DNA of 40,710 bases, taken from the NCBI GenBank assembly GCA_029247265.1, contig JAQWLN010000130.1, positions 1 through 40,710 on the forward strand, given 5' to 3'. Shown here in pieces: positions 25,919-34,764 of the stretch; positions within the stretch are counted from its first letter, which is position 1, and every line of letters starts with the position of its first letter. This DNA is from Fuerstiella sp. Its GTDB lineage: Bacteria > Planctomycetota > Planctomycetia > Planctomycetales > Planctomycetaceae. The position numbers and the translations under genes were made by a program. The notes under the pieces are model-generated. The model was not told where the DNA came from. It searched no databases and worked only from the letters and a program-made list of their open reading frames with translations.

Positions 25919-26884
25919 ATGAGCAATGCAATGCAATTTGAATCGGAAGCATTGCCACTGACGAATTCAGCGTGGAGTGCGGACTGGGCATCTGAATCTT
26001 CACGATTGATGCCGGTCTCGCAGACGCTTTCCGCAGTCTCCGCAGACCGCCGGTTGGGCAGCCTGCTGGTTCAGCAATTGCCGGATGACACGGTTGCGTT
26101 GTCAAATCTCAGTACTGAGCTGCAGCTTCCTGACGATGAACAGCACGATGTGCGAACATCGCTGTTGCAGCAGTCTGTATGGGTGTCGAAGGCAGTGTCG
26201 CCTCGTTATGTGCGTTATCTGGTCAGTGAAAGAGAGGCAGCTGTTATCAGAGCCTTGTCGGATGCTGGCTTTACTTGCGCGGGACAGGTCGAGGAGTGGA
26301 CAAAGGCGGAACATTCCGTGACTGCGGAATTCCACCTCCCGGTCGGGAGCGTTTGCTGCCGGGTTGAAGCTGTCGATGTCGCTGCACATTCATCATTGGA
26401 CTTCACATCATTGTTGTCGGAAGGCGGCGACGATTTGTCATTGCCGCACATCAGCATTCCGCGTGCGGTGCTATGCGGTCTGCTTGATGATTGCCTTCAG
26501 CATTCGAACGATTTGCCGATGCTGCCCCTGCCTGAGGCTGAACAGTTGTTGCGATTGTGGCGTCTGTCCCGATCGCAGGTTCGAATTTTTCTTGCCGTCC
26601 ATGAAGAGCAGCCCGCAGGACTCATGCTGACCAGCCTGGTCGATGACGGGCGTGTAGCGGGAACGTCGGACGTTGTGATTGAATACATCGGTGTGGGATT
26701 CAATGCGCGACGTAAAGGAATTGCCGCGGGGATGCTGTCACTGCTGTGTTCCGACGTCTGCGGCAGGCATCAGTCGCCAAAGCTGACGGCGTTTGCAGGA
26801 GCTGATAACGAGGCGGCCGCGTGTCTGTACCGGAGGGGTGGGTTTGCACCTGGTGGCCGCTTGTGGGTGTGGATTGCATCCTGA
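25919..26884 (+). CDS. GNAT-family N-acetyltransferase
   Basis: The 321-residue protein has a GNAT acetyl-CoA fold in its C-terminal half (about 190-321). The segments include QVRIFLAVHEEQPAGLML, VIEYIGVGFNARRKGIAAGML with the RRKGIA pyrophosphate-binding loop, and the closing ADNEAAACLYRRGGF. The N-terminal half (1-180) is a diverged second domain with PVSQTLSAVS and a region resembling an extra GNAT-like sheet, but without a recognisable CoA loop. The acetyl acceptor cannot be read from the sequence. It sits 27 bp after the zinc-ribbon gene. Confidence 0.8.
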   Translation: MSNAMQFESEALPLTNSAWSADWASESSRLMPVSQTLSAVSADRRLGSLLVQQLPDDTVALSNLSTELQLPDDEQHDVRTSLLQQSVWVSKAVSPRYVRYLVSEREAAVIRALSDAGFTCAGQVEEWTKAEHSVTAEFHLPVGSVCCRVEAVDVAAHSSLDFTSLLSEGGDDLSLPHISIPRAVLCGLLDDCLQHSNDLPMLPLPEAEQLLRLWRLSRSQVRIFLAVHEEQPAGLMLTSLVDDGRVAGTSDVVIEYIGVGFNARRKGIAAGMLSLLCSDVCGRHQSPKLTAFAGADNEAAACLYRRGGFAPGGRLWVWIAS

Positions 26885-27036
26885 ACATTGCGCATCCGGT
26901 CAGGGCGCTGGGATACCTCACAAATTGTTGAGGAATATTCGATTCCACCGGCAAGAACACAGCCCTTCATTCGATAGCAGATTCGCAAGTTTCTCCAATA
27001 CCGGACCTCCATTGCGGCTCCACGTCAGGTGTATTC

Positions 27037-28158
27037 ATGAGTGTCGTGGACCTGTTCAATCAAATTCCTGAGAACGATTTTGGATTCTTTCAGCAGGTCC
27101 GCACCGTCGCAGACGTGATGACCAAGGCTCCGCACTGTCTGACGCCGGCCGACACATTCGAAGCAGCGACGGAACTGCAGAGGAAGGGACGATTTCACAC
27201 TGCTCCGGTACTGAACCCGGACGATCAGGCGGTTGTCGGAATTGTGTCAGACCGTGATCTTCTGCGACATCGACCTCGTACACTTGGCAAGGCCGGGGAA
27301 GGCGACGACGATCATCGACGACTGAAAGACGGCGTCGCTATGTTTATGACTCGCAAGCCTGTCTGGTGCAGCAGTGATCGCTCTCCGGTGAAAGCCATGA
27401 CACTGATGCTGGATAACCACGTCGACAGTGTTCTGGTATCGACCGATGGCACCACGCTGGACGGTATCGTAACGCCTCGAAACATCATCAAGACGCTGCT
27501 GCTTTATCATCACGTCTGCACACGCGATTTCGATCTGCGGCGGCTTCGTCTCGTCGATCTCGATCTGAGGAACGGTATCCCTTTGGACGAGGTGTTTTCT
27601 CGCGGAGCACAGACCGTACGAGACGTGATGACAAAGGAGGCCGTGACGATTCAGAGCGACGACCTGTTGTCGTCCGCGATCGCTTGCATGCAGGAACAGG
27701 AGATCCGTCACCTGCCGGTGGTGAATAAAGAAAATGTAGTCGTCGGAATGCTTTCGGATCGAGAAATATTGAAGTGTCTGCCGCCGCCGGAACTACGGTC
27801 AGGCGAGCCCGAGAAAAGCTTCAGGGAAGTGCTATTTGCCACCAACGACAAAGAGACACTGCATTTGCCGGTGCACTCCGTTATGTGTGAACAGGCCTCG
27901 TCCGTCAATCCCGACGTGCTGCTGACTGATGCCCTGGCAATACTGAACGGCACGACGGTCAGCGGACTGTCTGTGGTGAATGCGGAGACTCATCAGTTGT
28001 GCGGAATCCTCACAACGTCAGATATTCTGCGGGTGTTTGGCGTCGTAATGCAGATCGGCGTGCTTTCAGAACCGCCTGTCGTGTTGGAAGAAGCCGAGTC
28101 CGCAGCGGAATCCGAGCCTGTCGTTGAAAACGAGTCTGCAGTTGAAGCTGCTGTATAG
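27037..28158 (+). CDS. Four-CBS-domain protein
   Basis: The 373-residue cytoplasmic protein is made of two Bateman modules. CBS motifs begin at about residues 22 (TVADVMTKAPHCLTPADTFE), 100 (VAMFMTRKPVWCSS), 190 (TVRDVMTKEAVTIQSDDLLS) and 280 (VHSVMCEQASSVNPD). Each is followed by the GIVSDRDLL-type strand that binds the ribose of an adenosine ligand; the first and third have it best conserved (GIVSDRDLL, GMLSDREIL). No catalytic domain is attached. The C-terminus is an acidic Glu/Val/Ala-rich tail. It probably senses adenine nucleotides or a related ligand and acts on an unknown partner. It ends 35 bp from the convergent SDR gene. Confidence 0.9.
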   Translation: MSVVDLFNQIPENDFGFFQQVRTVADVMTKAPHCLTPADTFEAATELQRKGRFHTAPVLNPDDQAVVGIVSDRDLLRHRPRTLGKAGEGDDDHRRLKDGVAMFMTRKPVWCSSDRSPVKAMTLMLDNHVDSVLVSTDGTTLDGIVTPRNIIKTLLLYHHVCTRDFDLRRLRLVDLDLRNGIPLDEVFSRGAQTVRDVMTKEAVTIQSDDLLSSAIACMQEQEIRHLPVVNKENVVVGMLSDREILKCLPPPELRSGEPEKSFREVLFATNDKETLHLPVHSVMCEQASSVNPDVLLTDALAILNGTTVSGLSVVNAETHQLCGILTTSDILRVFGVVMQIGVLSEPPVVLEEAESAAESEPVVENESAVEAAV

Positions 28159-28193
28159 CGCAGACGGCTGTGACCACAAAGGTTCCTGGCAAC

Positions 28194-28985
28194 TCACGAA
28201 TGCATCACGTAGCCGCCGTCGACGTTGATCGTCTGTCCCGTCACCTGCGATGCTCGCGCGGATGACAGAAATACGATCATGTCCGCCACATCTTCCGGTT
28301 GTTGCCAGCGTCCCAGCGGTACCAGCTGTCGAATTTTCTCCGCGGCCCATTCGTCGTAGTCAAGCTGTTGCTCTGGCGTCTGCCGATCATTCCAGGACTT
28401 CCATACGCTTTTGTTAAGCGGTGTCTTGACCATTCCCGGGCACACGGTGTTTACGCGGACACCACTGGATGCGAGATCCTTCGCCATCACCTGAGCAAAA
28501 TTGATGTTGGCCGCTTTTGAGGCACTGTACGGAGGATCCGTGGGCGAACCAATCTGCCCGGCCACCGATGCCACGAACACCATCGTGCCTTCGCAACGAT
28601 CGACCATGCCCGGTGCAATCGCGTGAGCCACGTTGACCATGCCCGAGATGTTTACGTCCAGAACTCTGGCCCAGTCGGACGGTTGCAGGCAGGTAAATGG
28701 AAATCCGAGTTTGCCCGACCCGATGGCCGCGGCATGGACGACATGCTGAATCGGCCCAATTCGCAGTTCGGTTGCCTCGACGGCAGACCGAACTGCCGAC
28801 TCATCCGCAATATCAACAGACCTGCCTTCGGCAGCGCCCCGTTCTGTCACAGACTCCACGTCTGAAGAGATGTCCCAGACAGCAACCCCGGCGCCTTCAC
28901 GAACAAATGCGTCGACGCACGCTTTCCCGATGCCGCTGGCGCCGCCAACCACCACAACGGAAGATTCCTTAAGTCGTAATTCCAC
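28194..28985 (-). CDS. Short-chain dehydrogenase/reductase (SDR)
   Basis: The 263-residue classical SDR has the cofactor loop VVVGGASGIG (residues 11-20), the Asp38 region favouring NAD, HAAAIGSGK in place of NNAG, and the catalytic triad Ser140, Tyr153 and Lys157 (YSASK). The C-terminus shows GRWQQPEDVADMIVFLSS and TGQTINVDGGYVM, as in FabG-like and sugar or cyclitol dehydrogenases. It is cytoplasmic, complete and apparently a single-gene unit; the substrate is unknown. Confidence 0.9.
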   Translation of the reverse strand: MELRLKESSVVVVGGASGIGKACVDAFVREGAGVAVWDISSDVESVTERGAAEGRSVDIADESAVRSAVEATELRIGPIQHVVHAAAIGSGKLGFPFTCLQPSDWARVLDVNISGMVNVAHAIAPGMVDRCEGTMVFVASVAGQIGSPTDPPYSASKAANINFAQVMAKDLASSGVRVNTVCPGMVKTPLNKSVWKSWNDRQTPEQQLDYDEWAAEKIRQLVPLGRWQQPEDVADMIVFLSSARASQVTGQTINVDGGYVMHS

Positions 28986-29109
28986 AAATATTCTCTCTTG
29001 GATCTAAAGCCACGTCAGTGATCACGTCGTGGTCGACGACTGTGTGCCGCACCCGTGTCTGCCGTCAGAGTTGAATGGAGGTGATGTTCCGTAGAGCAGC
29101 GGTGTCTGA

Positions 29110-30516
29110 TCAGGCGACGATGTCGTCGATCACTCGCCCGTGAACGTCCGTGAGTCGATAGTCGCGGCCGGAATAGCGATAGGTCAACCTGGTGTGATCA
29201 AGACCCATCTGATGCAGGATCGTCGCGTGCAGGTCATGTACATGCATGCGATTTTCAACGGCGTGCATTCCAAATTCGTCGGTGGCGCCGTAGGTCGTGC
29301 CGCCCTTGATGCCGCCCCCGGCAAGGAACATAGAAAATCCGGTGTTGTGATGGTCCCGGCCGGCCTTCCTGGGGTCGCCGCTCTTGTCTTTTTGGGCATA
29401 CGGCGTGCGACCGAACTCGCCTCCCCAGACAATAAGCGTATCGTCCAGCATCCCCCGCTGCTTCAGGTCCCTGATCAATGCGGCAGATGCTCTATCGCTG
29501 TCTGCACACAGTTGCTGATGCTTGCTGTTGTTATTGTTGTGAGTATCCCACGGTTGCTTTTGACCTTTGTTGACGTAGTAGACCTGGAGAAAACGAACGC
29601 CGCGTTCCGCAAGTCGACGGGCCATCAGACAACTTCGTCCGAAGACGGTGTCTCCGTAGTCTGCTTGCGTCTGCTGCGTTTCGAGGGCCACGTCGAAGGC
29701 TTCCTCTGCTGCGCTCTGCATGCGAAAGGCCATTTCCATAGTTCGAATGTTCGCCTCCAGAGATTCCTCATTCTGTCGTTTGTTCGCATGACGGCGATTC
29801 AGAAAATGCAGCAGGTCCAGCTGCTCACGTTGTTGAGTGCGCGTCAGCGACGGATTGCGAATGTTGGTCACCAGCTTGTTGACGTCCGGCTCGTTGGTGT
29901 CGACAGCGGTACCCTGATGCTGGCCCGGCAGGAATGCGTTAGACCACAGCTGTGGGCCAACAACAGGACGGCCCGGAGACAATGCCACAAAGGCCGGCAG
30001 GTTTTCGTTCTCACTGCCCAGGCCATATGAGGCCCAGGAACCCAGACTGGGACGCACCGGCTGAGGATGGCCCGAATGCATGATCAACAGACCGGGTTCA
30101 TGATTTGGTTCATCGGTATGCATCGAACGCAATACGCACAGATCATCAGCCACTTCACTCAGCTTTGGCAGCAACTCACTCATCACGACACCGCTGTCAC
30201 CGTGCGGTCGAAACCTGAACGGCGAGGACATATAGCCGCTGCCTTTGGACGGGCGTTCCAATTTGCTCGTGGGCTGCTGGCCTTCGTACTTTTGCAAATC
30301 CGGCTTCGGGTCGAATGTGTCCACGTGCGACGGCGCACCATTCATGAACAGAAAGATGACTCTCTTGGCCCGCGCCGGAAAATGGTGCCCGGTTTGTAGG
30401 GCAGGTTCCGCGGCAGAATCTGCACCCAACAATCCACGGGCGGCCAGCCAGCCGAAGCCAGCGCCCGCTGACTGAAGCAATTGGCGCCGAGGCATGTGTG
30501 TTGCAGGGAACATCAA
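29110..30516 (-). CDS. DUF1501 secreted sulfatase-like protein (Tat substrate)
   Basis: The 468-residue protein has a twin-arginine type leader (MPRRQLLQSAGAGFGWLAA; this Met is at 30495, and an upstream ATG at 30516 is also possible). It shows the DUF1501 core: KRVIFLFMNGAPSHVDTFDPKPD, LRSMHTDEPNHEPG, QVYYVNKGQKQPWDTHNNN, IVWGGEFGRTPYAQ, GRDHHNTGFSMFLAGGGIKGG, and a C-terminal HDLHATILHQMGLDH. DUF1501 proteins share the alkaline-phosphatase/sulfatase fold with metal-binding His and Asp residues. In planctomycetes they are usually encoded directly after a DUF1549/DUF1553 cytochrome gene. Here the upstream 500 bp have none, so this copy is orphaned. Confidence 0.9.
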   Translation of the reverse strand: MMFPATHMPRRQLLQSAGAGFGWLAARGLLGADSAAEPALQTGHHFPARAKRVIFLFMNGAPSHVDTFDPKPDLQKYEGQQPTSKLERPSKGSGYMSSPFRFRPHGDSGVVMSELLPKLSEVADDLCVLRSMHTDEPNHEPGLLIMHSGHPQPVRPSLGSWASYGLGSENENLPAFVALSPGRPVVGPQLWSNAFLPGQHQGTAVDTNEPDVNKLVTNIRNPSLTRTQQREQLDLLHFLNRRHANKRQNEESLEANIRTMEMAFRMQSAAEEAFDVALETQQTQADYGDTVFGRSCLMARRLAERGVRFLQVYYVNKGQKQPWDTHNNNNSKHQQLCADSDRASAALIRDLKQRGMLDDTLIVWGGEFGRTPYAQKDKSGDPRKAGRDHHNTGFSMFLAGGGIKGGTTYGATDEFGMHAVENRMHVHDLHATILHQMGLDHTRLTYRYSGRDYRLTDVHGRVIDDIVA

Positions 30517-31012
30517 TGGATCTCCGGTGGGTGGATCGAAGGAGGAATGTGCGGACGGTCAGATTAACACATTCGCGTTTCGGATGCCCGCCAATTTTAC
30601 GTCGAACCGGTTCGACAGAGGCAACGCCGGTCTAGGGATCGCCCGGTCCGGCAAACTCTTCGGAAATGCACAGTCTCCCGGCAATGTCCGAGCTGCCTGT
30701 CCGTGAGACGTGTGTTGTATGGAATGACCATTGAAGGAGCGGCGTGACGCCCTCAGTGGGACGTGCCGGAGCATTGTTGATTTGGTGTCAAAGCGATGGC
30801 GCCGTTGTCGGCAGAGCGACAGTTGGACGCGTCTCTGTGCTCTCAGTCTCAGGGTATAAGTTGCCATGGATTCCCAACTTGTGTTCATTTGCGCGCATTG
30901 GTACACGGTTGGCGTGAATGAGTCTGGGGCCTGGTGCAAGCGTTATGAACTTGTTTCAGTCAGCCTTCTGATCTTTCTCAACAGCTTTCACGCTGAAACA
31001 GGAGCATGAACC
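30517..31012. other. Divergent intergenic region
   Basis: These 496 bp contain the divergent promoters of the DUF1501 gene and the small secreted-protein gene. No DUF1553-type partner, RNA gene or clear repeat is visible. Confidence 0.4.
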
Positions 31013-31657
31013 ATGACGATTCAAAAAACTGTTTTCTACGGCATTGCCGGTCTGCTGATCGTGCCAGTCGCCAGTGCTCAATACTGCGCACGAGCACAAA
31101 CTGTCTACGCACAACCGTTGTATCATCAATATCACCACCTTTCCTATCGATTGCCCTATCTCAATTACACCGCAGTTCATCATCCGCAAACTGTTGAAGC
31201 ACCACCGAGCCCGGCAGCCGTTTCGTTTGGAGGGTTCCCGCATGTGGATGAACTGGCCGCGCGACTCGAAGTACTGATGAACCAGATATGCCTGGATCTC
31301 TATTACAACTACTCCCTCAACCCCGACTTTCACGCAACTTATACGGAGGCCTACAGCCTGTACCAAACGACTCGATACATCCATGCGGCAGAGCACAACT
31401 ATGATCGCGAGACCGTTCGTCAGCGACTGGGCGGCGCCGACGCGCTGTTTCATCACATCCGGGACGACGTTCGTGGGTGGCATCGCGTTTCCAGGCGTCA
31501 GAATGGACCACTGGGTATCGTCGCAAAACTTGAAATGGCTGAGGAAACACTGCATCATCTGATGGAAGACGTGGGGGTGTCCGTGAGTCCCGGTCTGGAA
31601 GAGCCGCCGGTTCCGAAGAATCTGCCCGTCGTTCCTGCACCGCTGACGTTGGAGTAG
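31013..31657 (+). CDS. Secreted hypothetical protein
   Basis: The ATG follows a good ribosome site (ACAGGAG). The 214-residue product has a signal peptide ([20 protein letters not shown], cleavage near ASA-QY), a Tyr/His-rich linker ([17 protein letters not shown]) and a helical domain (about 75-185) with regularly spaced His residues. I recognise no named family. Planctomycetes carry many such small exported helical proteins. It stands alone, 212 bp before the radical SAM start. Confidence 0.7.
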   Translation: MTIQKTVFYGIAGLLIVPVASAQYCARAQTVYAQPLYHQYHHLSYRLPYLNYTAVHHPQTVEAPPSPAAVSFGGFPHVDELAARLEVLMNQICLDLYYNYSLNPDFHATYTEAYSLYQTTRYIHAAEHNYDRETVRQRLGGADALFHHIRDDVRGWHRVSRRQNGPLGIVAKLEMAEETLHHLMEDVGVSVSPGLEEPPVPKNLPVVPAPLTLE

Positions 31658-31869
31658 CGAACAGTGGTCAGGTTGGCGAGTGTGGCCGGGGGTGGAACGG
31701 GAAACCAGTGAAACTCCGGGGCTGGCAGCGCGGGTTTGCTTTTTGTTCTTCGCAAGCTCAGTCCAGCTCCGGCCGGCGACCTCACGTTCGTAGCGCCGCG
31801 ACTTTGCTGGACATTCGGGTATACTTCGGATCGTTCCATTTCCGCACCGTCCGTACGTACCGTCACAGC

Positions 31870-33435
31870 ATGCCCGACATCGTCCTGGCAACGCTTAATG
31901 CTCGTTACTGGCATTCGTCGTTTGGCCTGCGCTATCTGATGGCGAATATGGGAGAGCTGACACCGGCGACGGTGATTCAGGAATTCGGAATCAATGATCG
32001 TCCGGTGGACATGATCTCGACCATCCTGGCGGCTGAACCACGCATCGTGGGGATCGGAGTCTACATCTGGAACGTCGAAGCGGCGACTCACCTCGTGGCA
32101 GATCTGAAGCAGGTGCGGCCGGATATCTGCGTGGTGCTGGGTGGCCCGGAAGTGAGCTACGAGACGGAAATACAGTCGATTGTCGGGTTGGTCGACTACG
32201 TCATTACGGGCGAAGCGGATCTTGAATTTCCCGCTTTGTGCAGACGCTTGCTCGCTCAACCGTCTGAGTCGCGATTGGATGTGCACGACAGTTCCGTTGG
32301 CGTGAATGAGTTCTGTCGTCCGCAGATTATTCGCGCTGCCGTTCCGTCTCTTGACGAAATCCGAATGCCCTACGATCTGTACACGGATGAGGATATTGCG
32401 CATCGCGTGATCTATGTCGAAGTGTCCCGAGGCTGTCCCTTCACGTGTGAGTTCTGTCTTTCAGCGCTGGACATTCCGGTACGGCTGTTCGACGTGGAGG
32501 AATTTCTGAATGCGATGCAGTCGCTGCTGGATCGGGGAGTTCGCAGCTTCAAATTTGTGGACCGTACCTTCAATCTGAACATGCGCGTCAGCCGCATGAT
32601 ACTGCAGTTCTTTCTTGGCCGCTGTGATCTGGGTCTCTTTCTTCATTTCGAAATGATTCCTGATCGTCTGCCGGATTCCCTGCGGCAGTTAATCGTTCAG
32701 TTTCCGCCGGGGGTACTTCAATTCGAAATTGGCGTGCAGACGTTCAATCCGGAAGTCGGCGAGCTGATCAGCCGACGGCAGGATAACGACAAACTGATTG
32801 ATAATTTTCACTTTCTGCGACAGGAATCGGGAGTTCATATTCACGCAGATCTGATTATTGGACTTCCCGGTGAGACCGTCGAGTCATTCGCCGCCGGATT
32901 CGATCGCCTGGTTGAGCTTAATCCTCAGGAGATTCAGGTTGGCATTCTGAAACGTCTGAAAGGGACTCCGATCATTCGGCACGACGCGGAATGGCAAATG
33001 GTGTACAGCGCTCAGCCACCGTTTGAAATTCTCAGCAACCGCCTGATCGAGTTTGAGACGATGCACCGCTTGCGCCGCTTCGCCAGATTCTGGGACCTTA
33101 TCGCCAATAGTGGAAACTTTGTTCACAGCTGTCCGCTGATCTGGCAGGGGCGTGAGTCCGCCTTCGTCTGTTTTCTGGAATTGAGCGACTGGCTCTTTGA
33201 AGTGGAACAGCGATCATTCAATATCTCGCTGATACGATTGGCTGAGCGGATTTTTCAGAGTCTTTCAGGACATCAGCCGGAAGAGCACGTGGCGTCGACG
33301 ATCTGGCGCGACTACGTCAGCGCGGGGCGAAAAGACAAACCGCATTTTCTCCGTGGATTTGACCTGCCGCCACCACATGAAGTTGTCGCCGGGGAAAGAC
33401 ACCAACCATCCCGTCAGGCGCGTCACGAGCGTTGA
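31870..33435 (+). CDS. Radical SAM protein, DUF4080 type
   Basis: The frame is open from 31708, but homology starts at the ATG at 31870 ([20 protein letters not shown]), giving 521 residues. Residues 1-130 form a Rossmann-like B12-binding-type domain ([25 protein letters not shown]), but without the DxHxxG motif that holds cobalamin in true B12 enzymes. Residues 180-380 form the radical SAM barrel with [14 protein letters not shown], the three cluster cysteines being Cys189, Cys193 and Cys196. The C-terminal part is the DUF4080 helical domain. It would use a 4Fe-4S cluster and SAM to generate a radical; substrate unknown. It ends at a hairpin shared with the opposing gene. Confidence 0.88.
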   Translation: MPDIVLATLNARYWHSSFGLRYLMANMGELTPATVIQEFGINDRPVDMISTILAAEPRIVGIGVYIWNVEAATHLVADLKQVRPDICVVLGGPEVSYETEIQSIVGLVDYVITGEADLEFPALCRRLLAQPSESRLDVHDSSVGVNEFCRPQIIRAAVPSLDEIRMPYDLYTDEDIAHRVIYVEVSRGCPFTCEFCLSALDIPVRLFDVEEFLNAMQSLLDRGVRSFKFVDRTFNLNMRVSRMILQFFLGRCDLGLFLHFEMIPDRLPDSLRQLIVQFPPGVLQFEIGVQTFNPEVGELISRRQDNDKLIDNFHFLRQESGVHIHADLIIGLPGETVESFAAGFDRLVELNPQEIQVGILKRLKGTPIIRHDAEWQMVYSAQPPFEILSNRLIEFETMHRLRRFARFWDLIANSGNFVHSCPLIWQGRESAFVCFLELSDWLFEVEQRSFNISLIRLAERIFQSLSGHQPEEHVASTIWRDYVSAGRKDKPHFLRGFDLPPPHEVVAGERHQPSRQARHER

Positions 33436-33440
33436 CCGCA

Positions 33441-33465
33441 GGTGCGATCGGTTGTTGGTCGCACC
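33441..33465. terminator. Hairpin between convergent genes
   Basis: GGTGCGA (33441-33447) pairs with TCGCACC (33459-33465) over an 11-base loop in the 36-bp gap between the radical SAM stop and the opposing gene's stop. There is no T tract, so it may be a factor-dependent or partial terminator. The nearby GTCGCACCAATA is repeated directly (overlapping 33459-33486). Confidence 0.4.
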
Positions 33466-33471
33466 AATAGG

Positions 33472-33960
33472 CTAGTCGCACCAATACGCACCGAATGGTC
33501 CGCCTTCACCCGAGTCAACCCACACGATATTAGCGTCGGCAATGGCGATGGCGGTCTTCAGGTCGGCATCGACTGCGGTCGCAGCACAGCAATCGGCATT
33601 CAAGTTCGAGGCCGCGATAGAACACTGTACCGCGGTGGCGACGGCGGTGGCTGATTTACCGGCATCGTCCGAGTCAATGAAGGCCTCTCGGACGGAATTG
33701 GCAGCGCGCACAAAGTCGGATGCTGTTGGGTCAGAGGCGATTGCTTGCCGTGCGGCCATCTTCTGTATCCATTTGCGGCCTTTGACAAAGGCCGCATCCG
33801 GTCCTTTTGCACACACCTCAGCCAGTCGCAGGAACTCCTCGATACGTTTTTGCTGCTCAGGTTCCAGCTGGGCCGCGTGCAGTGGCTGAATTCTGCGAAT
33901 ACTTCGTACCGCAACGGCGATGCGAATGGCTGGTGGCAGGCACTCCAGACGTTCTTCCAT
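33472..33960 (-). CDS. Ala-rich hypothetical protein
   Basis: The frame opens at 34002, but the Met at 33960 (MEERLECLPPAIRIAVAVRS) looks the more natural start, giving 162 residues. The protein is helical and Ala-rich (SATAVATAVQCSIAASNLNAD, AVDADLKTAIAIADANI), resembling the helical repeat proteins of unknown role that are common in planctomycetes. There is no signal peptide, membrane segment or catalytic motif. It is convergent with the radical SAM gene. Confidence 0.5.
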   Translation of the reverse strand: MEERLECLPPAIRIAVAVRSIRRIQPLHAAQLEPEQQKRIEEFLRLAEVCAKGPDAAFVKGRKWIQKMAARQAIASDPTASDFVRAANSVREAFIDSDDAGKSATAVATAVQCSIAASNLNADCCAATAVDADLKTAIAIADANIVWVDSGEGGPFGAYWCD

Positions 33961-34221
33961 GTTCCTCGCTCGTACTTCAGTCACAAAAAGAAGGGTTTCC
34001 AACGTTGACAGGCCTGAAACGCGTTACGAATGCACGTGGCTCGCAGTGGCTGGTACGAAGCACACGTCGCCTGTCAGGAAACGTTTTTCGTCCCCACCAA
34101 TACGCCGTAATCGTGAAATTTACGCCAGAACCGCCGTCAATGTTGGGCGAATTCAGGATTTGGATCTCACATTTCTGCCACAGAGCCTCGGCTGAGGTCT
34201 CTGTGGTCGGGTGTTGTCGTG

Positions 34222-34578
34222 TCAGAATCTCCAAAACGTAAGTGCCTGCAGATACCAGGGCTGTACGGCCTGGATATACTCGCGTTTGGTTTGAATTCGG
34301 ACGTCCACGATGATCCAGTCGGGGCTGCATCCGAGAATTTCGCACAGAGTTCCGCTCTCAAGAGCGAGTTCATACACCGATTTCATCACCTGAGCCTGCT
34401 GAAGGCTGGTCGTTTCGAATTCGGTGGACCAGTACGATATTCCGCTGCGCCACATTTCGTATTCGACCTAGACGCAATACGTGGTTTTGACGGCAAGTAC
34501 CGAATGTTGAGCGTTGGCAGTGCCCGAGAAAGCCGCCAACAGACACAAGACGGGAATACCAGCTTTGAGCGTAGACAT
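34222..34578 (-). pseudogene. Small secreted protein with one in-frame TAG
   Basis: From the ATG at 34578 a clear signal peptide (LKAGIPVLCLLAAFSGTANA) leads into QHSVLAVKTTYCV, then a TAG at 34468-34470, and the same frame continues VEYEMWRSGISYWSTEFETT, LALESGTLCEILGCSPDWII and DVRIQTKREYIQ. The joined 118-residue product reads as one coherent small exported protein, with the stop at a position where Gln (CAG) is one substitution away. I do not know its role. The 77-codon part after an internal ATG lacks the signal peptide and is probably not functional. Confidence 0.7.
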
Positions 34579-34764
34579 GGACCGATTTCCTTTATGGTTT
34601 AATGAGTAAATTCATCTGCCTACGGAATGAAGCGAAAAGATCGAGGTTGTGTTACAGTCTCCGTGCACATTTTTTTCGCCTCTCCTCGGCACCGCGCGTC
34701 GTGAACGTCAAGGCAGAGGCGTGCAAAAGCGGGCGGATTTACATCGAATCAGGACACCCTCAAC

